Shown piece after piece: positions 60,923 through 64,000 of a DNA stretch of 64,000 bases. The DNA is from Chloroflexota bacterium (GTDB taxonomy: Bacteria > Chloroflexota > Anaerolineae > Promineifilales > Promineifilaceae): NCBI GenBank assembly GCA_024277135.1, contig JAJRVV010000245.1, forward strand, positions 1 through 64,000. The letters are read 5' to 3'. Positions within the stretch are counted from its first letter, which is position 1. Every line of letters begins with the position of its first letter. The notes beneath the pieces were generated by a model. It did not search any database. It saw only the letters and a list, made by a program, of their open reading frames with translations, and was not told where the DNA came from. The translations under genes were made by a program, and so were the position numbers.

Positions 60923-61867
60923 ATGAGCCGGTACAAGATCATCGTCAATCCCATTTCTGGACGGGGCAATGGGGCGCGTATCATCCCGGCTTTGCAGGCG
61001 CATCTCCAGGAGTTGGGCGTTGATTTTGATCTGGCGCGGACGGAACGGCCGTTTCACGCAGCCGAGTTAGCCCAACAAGCCGCCGCCGACGGATTTGAGG
61101 TGGTGGTGGCCGTAGGCGGTGACGGTACGGCCAACGAAGTCGTCAACGGTCTGATGCAAGCCAAACAAAACGGCCGCGCTCCATCGGTGGCTATGGGCGT
61201 GCTGGCGGCGGGGCGGGGCAACGATTTCGCCCACAACGTGGGCATGCCCTCCGATTTACGGGCCGGGTGTCAGGCGTTGGCGGCCGGCCATCGCAAAAAA
61301 ATTGACATCGGCCACGTCAGCGGCGGCTTGTTCCCGGACGGCCGTTACTTTGGCAACAGTCTGGGCATTGGCTTCGACGCCGTGGTCGGTTTCGAGGCGG
61401 CCAAAATGACCCGGTTGACCGGCTTCGTCTCCTACCTGGTGGCCGCTCTGAAAACGATTTTTCTCTACTATCAAGCGCCCCAGGTTGAAATCGAGGCCAA
61501 CGGCGAGACGATGGCCTTGTCTGCCCTCATGATCTCCATCATGAACGGCCGTCGTCAAGGCGGCATCTTCTTCATGGCCCCGGAGTCTGAAAACGACGAT
61601 GGCTTGTTTGATTTATGCATCGCCGAAAACGCCAGCAAAGCCCGCATCTTCACCCTCATCCCCCGCTTTTTTAATGGCTCCCAATTTGGGCAAAAGGAAA
61701 TTAGATTTGGGCAAACAGACCATTTGTTGGTGACGGCCGTGCAAGGCGTTTTACCGGCCCATGTGGACGGGGAGACGTTGTGTGAAGACGGCGTCAAACT
61801 GGAAGTGAGACTGCTGCCGCGCCAGCTTGATGTCGTTTGTCCCCAAAATCAACCGGATGACTCGTGA
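60923..61867 (+). CDS. Diacylglycerol kinase-family lipid kinase
   Basis: A ~314-aa lipid kinase (YegS/DgkB/BmrU family). 'YKIIVNPISGRGNGARIIPALQAHLQ' is the N-terminal strand and loop. 'VVVAVGGDGTANEVVNGLM' is the signature GGDGT nucleotide site, and 'MGVLAAGRGNDFAHNVGMPSDL' the second conserved block. 'GIGFDAVVGFEA' and 'MISIMNGRRQGGIFFMAPESENDDGLFDLCI' complete the family pattern. It phosphorylates diacylglycerol or a related lipid at the membrane. It starts at ATG 60923 with GGAG six bases before, or at ATG 60911. Its stop overlaps the plsC start (GTGA), so the two are coupled and probably feed phospholipid synthesis. Confidence 0.92.
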   Translation: MSRYKIIVNPISGRGNGARIIPALQAHLQELGVDFDLARTERPFHAAELAQQAAADGFEVVVAVGGDGTANEVVNGLMQAKQNGRAPSVAMGVLAAGRGNDFAHNVGMPSDLRAGCQALAAGHRKKIDIGHVSGGLFPDGRYFGNSLGIGFDAVVGFEAAKMTRLTGFVSYLVAALKTIFLYYQAPQVEIEANGETMALSALMISIMNGRRQGGIFFMAPESENDDGLFDLCIAENASKARIFTLIPRFFNGSQFGQKEIRFGQTDHLLVTAVQGVLPAHVDGETLCEDGVKLEVRLLPRQLDVVCPQNQPDDS

Positions 61868-62541
61868 CGCTAACCTATCGCATCGTTAACGCCATCTTCA
61901 AACGCATTTTACGCATTTTGTGCCGGGTGGATGATTCCCAATGGCACAAAATCCCGGAAACAGGCCCGCTGCTCCTGGTCGTCAACCACGTCAATTTCAT
62001 TGAAGTGCCCATGATGATCACCCATCTCATCCCCCGGCCGCTCACCGGATTCGTCAAGTCGGAGAATTGGGACAAGCCCGTGTCTCGCTGGTTGTTTGAG
62101 ATGTGGAACGCCATTCCGCTGCATCGGGGCCAGGCGGATTTGACGGCCGTCCGCGCCGGATTGGCCGCCTTAGCCGATGGGCAAATTTTGGCGGTGGCGC
62201 CGGAAGGAACGCGTACGGGGGACGGCCGTTTGCGTCAGGGGCATCCCGGCATTGTGACTATGGCGCTCAAGGGGAAGGCGCCCATCTTGCCGGTGGCTTA
62301 CTTCGGCCATGAGATGTTCTGGCAAAATATCCGCCGCCTGCGCCGCACTGACTTTCGCCTGCGGGTGGGACGGCCGTTTATGTTGGAGATGGGGGACGGC
62401 CGTGTCACCAAACAAATTCGCCAACAAATGGTAGACGAAATCATGGTCCAAATCGCCCAATTGCTGCCCCCGGAAAATCGAGGGTATTACGCCGATTTGG
62501 ATGCGGCAACCGAGTCCTATATTCGTTTCTTACCTGAGTAA
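61864..62541 (+). CDS. plsC: 1-acyl-sn-glycerol-3-phosphate acyltransferase
   Basis: A 225-aa membrane-associated acyltransferase making phosphatidic acid from lysophosphatidic acid. 'LLLVVNHVNFIEVPMM' is the H-x4-D/E catalytic motif in NHVNFIE form, where Glu replaces the usual Asp. 'NAIPLHRGQADLTAVRAGLAAL' and 'LAVAPEGTRTGDGRLRQGHPGIVTMAL' are motifs II and III. It starts with GTG overlapping the stop of the lipid kinase gene. Last gene of the plus-strand run; 62542-62617 holds a copy of a 38-bp dispersed repeat. Confidence 0.93.
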   Translation: MTLTYRIVNAIFKRILRILCRVDDSQWHKIPETGPLLLVVNHVNFIEVPMMITHLIPRPLTGFVKSENWDKPVSRWLFEMWNAIPLHRGQADLTAVRAGLAALADGQILAVAPEGTRTGDGRLRQGHPGIVTMALKGKAPILPVAYFGHEMFWQNIRRLRRTDFRLRVGRPFMLEMGDGRVTKQIRQQMVDEIMVQIAQLLPPENRGYYADLDAATESYIRFLPE

Positions 62542-62560
62542 ATGAATTTCTAAAAAGGCG

Positions 62561-62598
62561 GATTTTTCTCTGTGCCCTCAGTGGACTCTGCGGCTATT
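62561..62598. repeat. 38-bp dispersed repeat, copy 2
   Basis: Matches 20796-20833 at 35 of 38 positions ('gatttttctctgtgccctca...'). Intergenic, between plsC and the convergent transglutaminase gene. Confidence 0.6.
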
Positions 62599-62617
62599 TT
62601 CGAGGAGTTCAATCTCC

Positions 62618-63292
62618 TCACCCGGTTTCCCGCTCCACATCTTTGTCAAAATCCACCCCGTCCGTCGCCGCCAACAACGGCGTGTACATTTCCCGAAATG
62701 TTTGGGCGATGTCCTCAATCGGCGTGTCGGCAAACTCGCCCCGGAACTGGAGATATTCCATGTGCCGGTTGCCGTCCAGGTCGAAGGGGTGATAGATGGA
62801 GTCTTCACGGCCGTTAAACGCCAACGGCCGTAACCGGAACTTTTCACACAACTCAATGTTAAAGGCGGGGGTGGCTTTTAGCCAACGGCCGTCCAGAAAA
62901 ACAGCCGTGTACCCGTGCCAGGCAAACACATCCGTCTTCATGGCCTGCCGCATCCGTTCCGTCGTCAGATGATTGCGCACATCGGCAAAACCGAGCCGGG
63001 CTGGAATTCCCACCGCCCGGCAGCACGCCGCCAGCAAAATCGCTTTGGGCACACACCAGCCGCGGCCCGCCCGCAATGTCTTGGACGCTTTAAATCCGTC
63101 AACCGTCAAATCAACCTGATACGGGTCGTACCGGATACCATCCCGCACCGCGTAATATAACTGCACTGCTTGTGCAACCGGGTCATCGGCCCCGGCGGCA
63201 TTCGCTTCCGCAAATTCCCGGACGAGCGGATGGTCCGATTCAATCGTCGGCGTCGGTTGTAGGAAACGAGGATCAATCAGTTTGTTACTCAT
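62618..63292 (-). CDS. Transglutaminase-like cysteine protease-fold protein
   Basis: A 224-aa cytoplasmic protein with a transglutaminase-like core: 'VQLYYAVRDGIRYDPY' (pre-catalytic), 'AGRGWCVPKAILLAACCRAVGIPARLGFADVRNH' with the catalytic Cys, 'DVFAWHGYTAVFLDGRWLKATPAFN' with the catalytic His. The usual Asp at the end of 'W...D.T' is replaced by a TPAFN context. Members are hydrolases or peptidases more often than true transglutaminases; substrate unknown. ATG 63292 ('MSNKLID') has a -10 box TATACT seven bases upstream, so it may be leaderless; the longer ORF crosses a hairpin and is rejected. Confidence 0.87.
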   Translation of the reverse strand: MSNKLIDPRFLQPTPTIESDHPLVREFAEANAAGADDPVAQAVQLYYAVRDGIRYDPYQVDLTVDGFKASKTLRAGRGWCVPKAILLAACCRAVGIPARLGFADVRNHLTTERMRQAMKTDVFAWHGYTAVFLDGRWLKATPAFNIELCEKFRLRPLAFNGREDSIYHPFDLDGNRHMEYLQFRGEFADTPIEDIAQTFREMYTPLLAATDGVDFDKDVERETG

Positions 63293-63299
63293 CGCCAAA

Positions 63300-63305
63300 A
63301 GTATA
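63300..63305 (-). promoter_or_regulatory. -10 box TATACT, seven bases before the transglutaminase-like gene ATG
   Basis: Minus strand TATACT, then TTTGGCG, then ATG 63292. No Shine-Dalgarno sequence and no clear -35 box. Confidence 0.4.
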
Positions 63306-63313
63306 ACTCGTTC

Positions 63314-63351
63314 GCAAGTGCGCCGCACCTAAGAAGGTGCGGCGCACTTGC
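63314..63351. repeat. Perfect 17-bp hairpin
   Basis: Arms GCAAGTGCGCCGCACCT and AGGTGCGGCGCACTTGC with loop AAGA; no mismatches and no T-run on either side. It lies nine bases upstream of the -10 box of the transglutaminase-like gene. Confidence 0.85.
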
Positions 63352-63466
63352 CGGCCCAGGACAAGATTCCTATGCCGCTCTCTAGGAAATCTGGCCTACT
63401 CATGCCAAAACTGACCTGTTCCTACGTTACAATGAGCGGCAAAGGTGAATTTTTCACGGCTCATTC

Positions 63467-64000
63467 ATGACAGGTGACGACATGGTTGGATATGATGTGA
63501 TGACCGGAACAAGACAGATCGCCAGCAATGGCAACAGGCACAAGGTCATGAAAAACGGTTTCATCGAAAAAGAATACATCATCAACGGGCAAACAATTCA
63601 CGCCATGCAGGCCGGTAAATCGGGGCGGCAGGTGGCATTGATGATTCATGGTTGGTCTAGCTCCTGGTATGCTATGTCGCCGATTATGGGATTGCTGGCC
63701 CAGCGGTTTCATTGCGTCGCGGTTGATTTACCCGGTTATGGGCAGTCGCCGCCATTGGCAGAGCGCGCCACCATTCCCCGGTACGCTGAACTGCTGGCCG
63801 AATTGATCGAGCAGGTCAGCAATGGCCCGGTTGTCCTCATTGGCCATTCCATGGGCGGCATGACCGGCATCACCCTGGCTCTCAAATACCCCATTTTGGT
63901 AGAACGGATGGTGTTGCTCAGCCCCACCATCAGCGGCCGGTTGTCCACTTCCATCAACCTCTTTATCACCCCTATCACTTTCCTGGAACGCTTTACTGTG
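63467..64000 (+). CDS. Alpha/beta hydrolase (cut by window end)
   Basis: Not in the ORF track because it runs off the right edge. ATG 63467 ('MTGDDMVGYD') opens a frame continuing to 64000 without a stop (178 codons). 'QVALMIHGWSSSWYAMSPIMGLLAQRFHCVAVDLPGYGQSP' has the oxyanion HGW, and 'VVLIGHSMGGMTGITLALKYP' is the nucleophile elbow with Ser in GHSMGG. The catalytic Asp and His would lie beyond the window. It is a member of the large alpha/beta hydrolase 1 family; the substrate cannot be told. Confidence 0.9.
   Translation, partial: MTGDDMVGYDVMTGTRQIASNGNRHKVMKNGFIEKEYIINGQTIHAMQAGKSGRQVALMIHGWSSSWYAMSPIMGLLAQRFHCVAVDLPGYGQSPPLAERATIPRYAELLAELIEQVSNGPVVLIGHSMGGMTGITLALKYPILVERMVLLSPTISGRLSTSINLFITPITFLERFTV

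Overview
The window looks like a chromosomal segment of a Chloroflexota bacterium of the Anaerolineae type. This is an inference from gene content and protein style: an sdhCDAB respiratory operon, a recA-recX-rny cluster, lipoproteins and secreted proteins with Thr/Pro-rich linkers, a giant alpha-2-macroglobulin, GAF-rich sensor kinases, a full Opp peptide importer, and no outer-membrane biogenesis genes. Coding density is high, with several overlapping or abutting stop codons. Intergenic space is filled with short palindromic repeats. The palindrome ACGGCCGT is strikingly over-represented (20 copies counted by eye in the first 10 kb).

Layout. 1-3.8 kb is an accessory-looking patch. It holds a DNA methyltransferase, a BrnT/BrnA toxin-antitoxin pair, a 101-bp inverted-repeat element, a WYL regulator, and decayed duplicate pieces of both the methyltransferase and the WYL gene. 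3.8-9.2 kb holds MurE with a DUF711 protein, a Cys-containing hypothetical protein, a TrmH-family RNA methylase and a UbiA-type prenyltransferase. 9.2-12.3 kb holds a second BrnT/BrnA pair and polyphosphate kinase. 12.4-16.1 kb is sdhCDAB with a recognisable promoter and terminator, followed by a broken membrane glycosyltransferase remnant. 17-21.9 kb holds a TGS-uridine kinase fusion, a lytic transglycosylase, an unknown protein and a zinc alcohol dehydrogenase.

22-29.2 kb is a four-gene, tightly packed unit: an amino-acid-type binding lipoprotein, an 1148-aa sensor kinase, a receiver-kinase hybrid and a membrane-anchored alpha/beta hydrolase. It looks like a signalling module that uses an ABC-type binding protein as its ligand sensor. 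29.2-35 kb holds a YbaK-type deacylase, an acyl-CoA carboxylase beta subunit, a nucleotidyltransferase, a triple zinc-ribbon membrane protein and a triple-DinB fusion. 35.3-44 kb has a 2048-aa alpha-2-macroglobulin lipoprotein that has lost its thioester motif, divergent from a USP-DUF389-SH3b fusion, then tRNA-Lys(CUU). 44.1-46.6 kb has a frameshifted zinc-ribbon gene, an ankyrin/HEAT protein and a universal stress protein.

46.6-53.3 kb is oppABCDF on the minus strand, with a 101-bp-type element lodged between oppA and oppB. 53.3-54.2 kb is a gene-free, repeat-rich gap. 54.2-57.7 kb is rny-recX-recA. 57.8-62.5 kb is a plus-strand run: GNAT acetyltransferase, V4R protein, pterin carbinolamine dehydratase, glutaryl-CoA-dehydrogenase-like enzyme, lipid kinase and PlsC acyltransferase. 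The window ends with a transglutaminase-like gene and an alpha/beta hydrolase cut by the window edge.

The least expected signals are the ACGGCCGT octamer, the 101-bp element with 5-bp direct repeats at three loci, a set of promoters whose -10 box sits 6-7 nt from the ATG (apparent leaderless mRNAs), the rearranged methyltransferase/WYL duplicates, and several unusual domain fusions. No CRISPR array or complete insertion sequence was seen.
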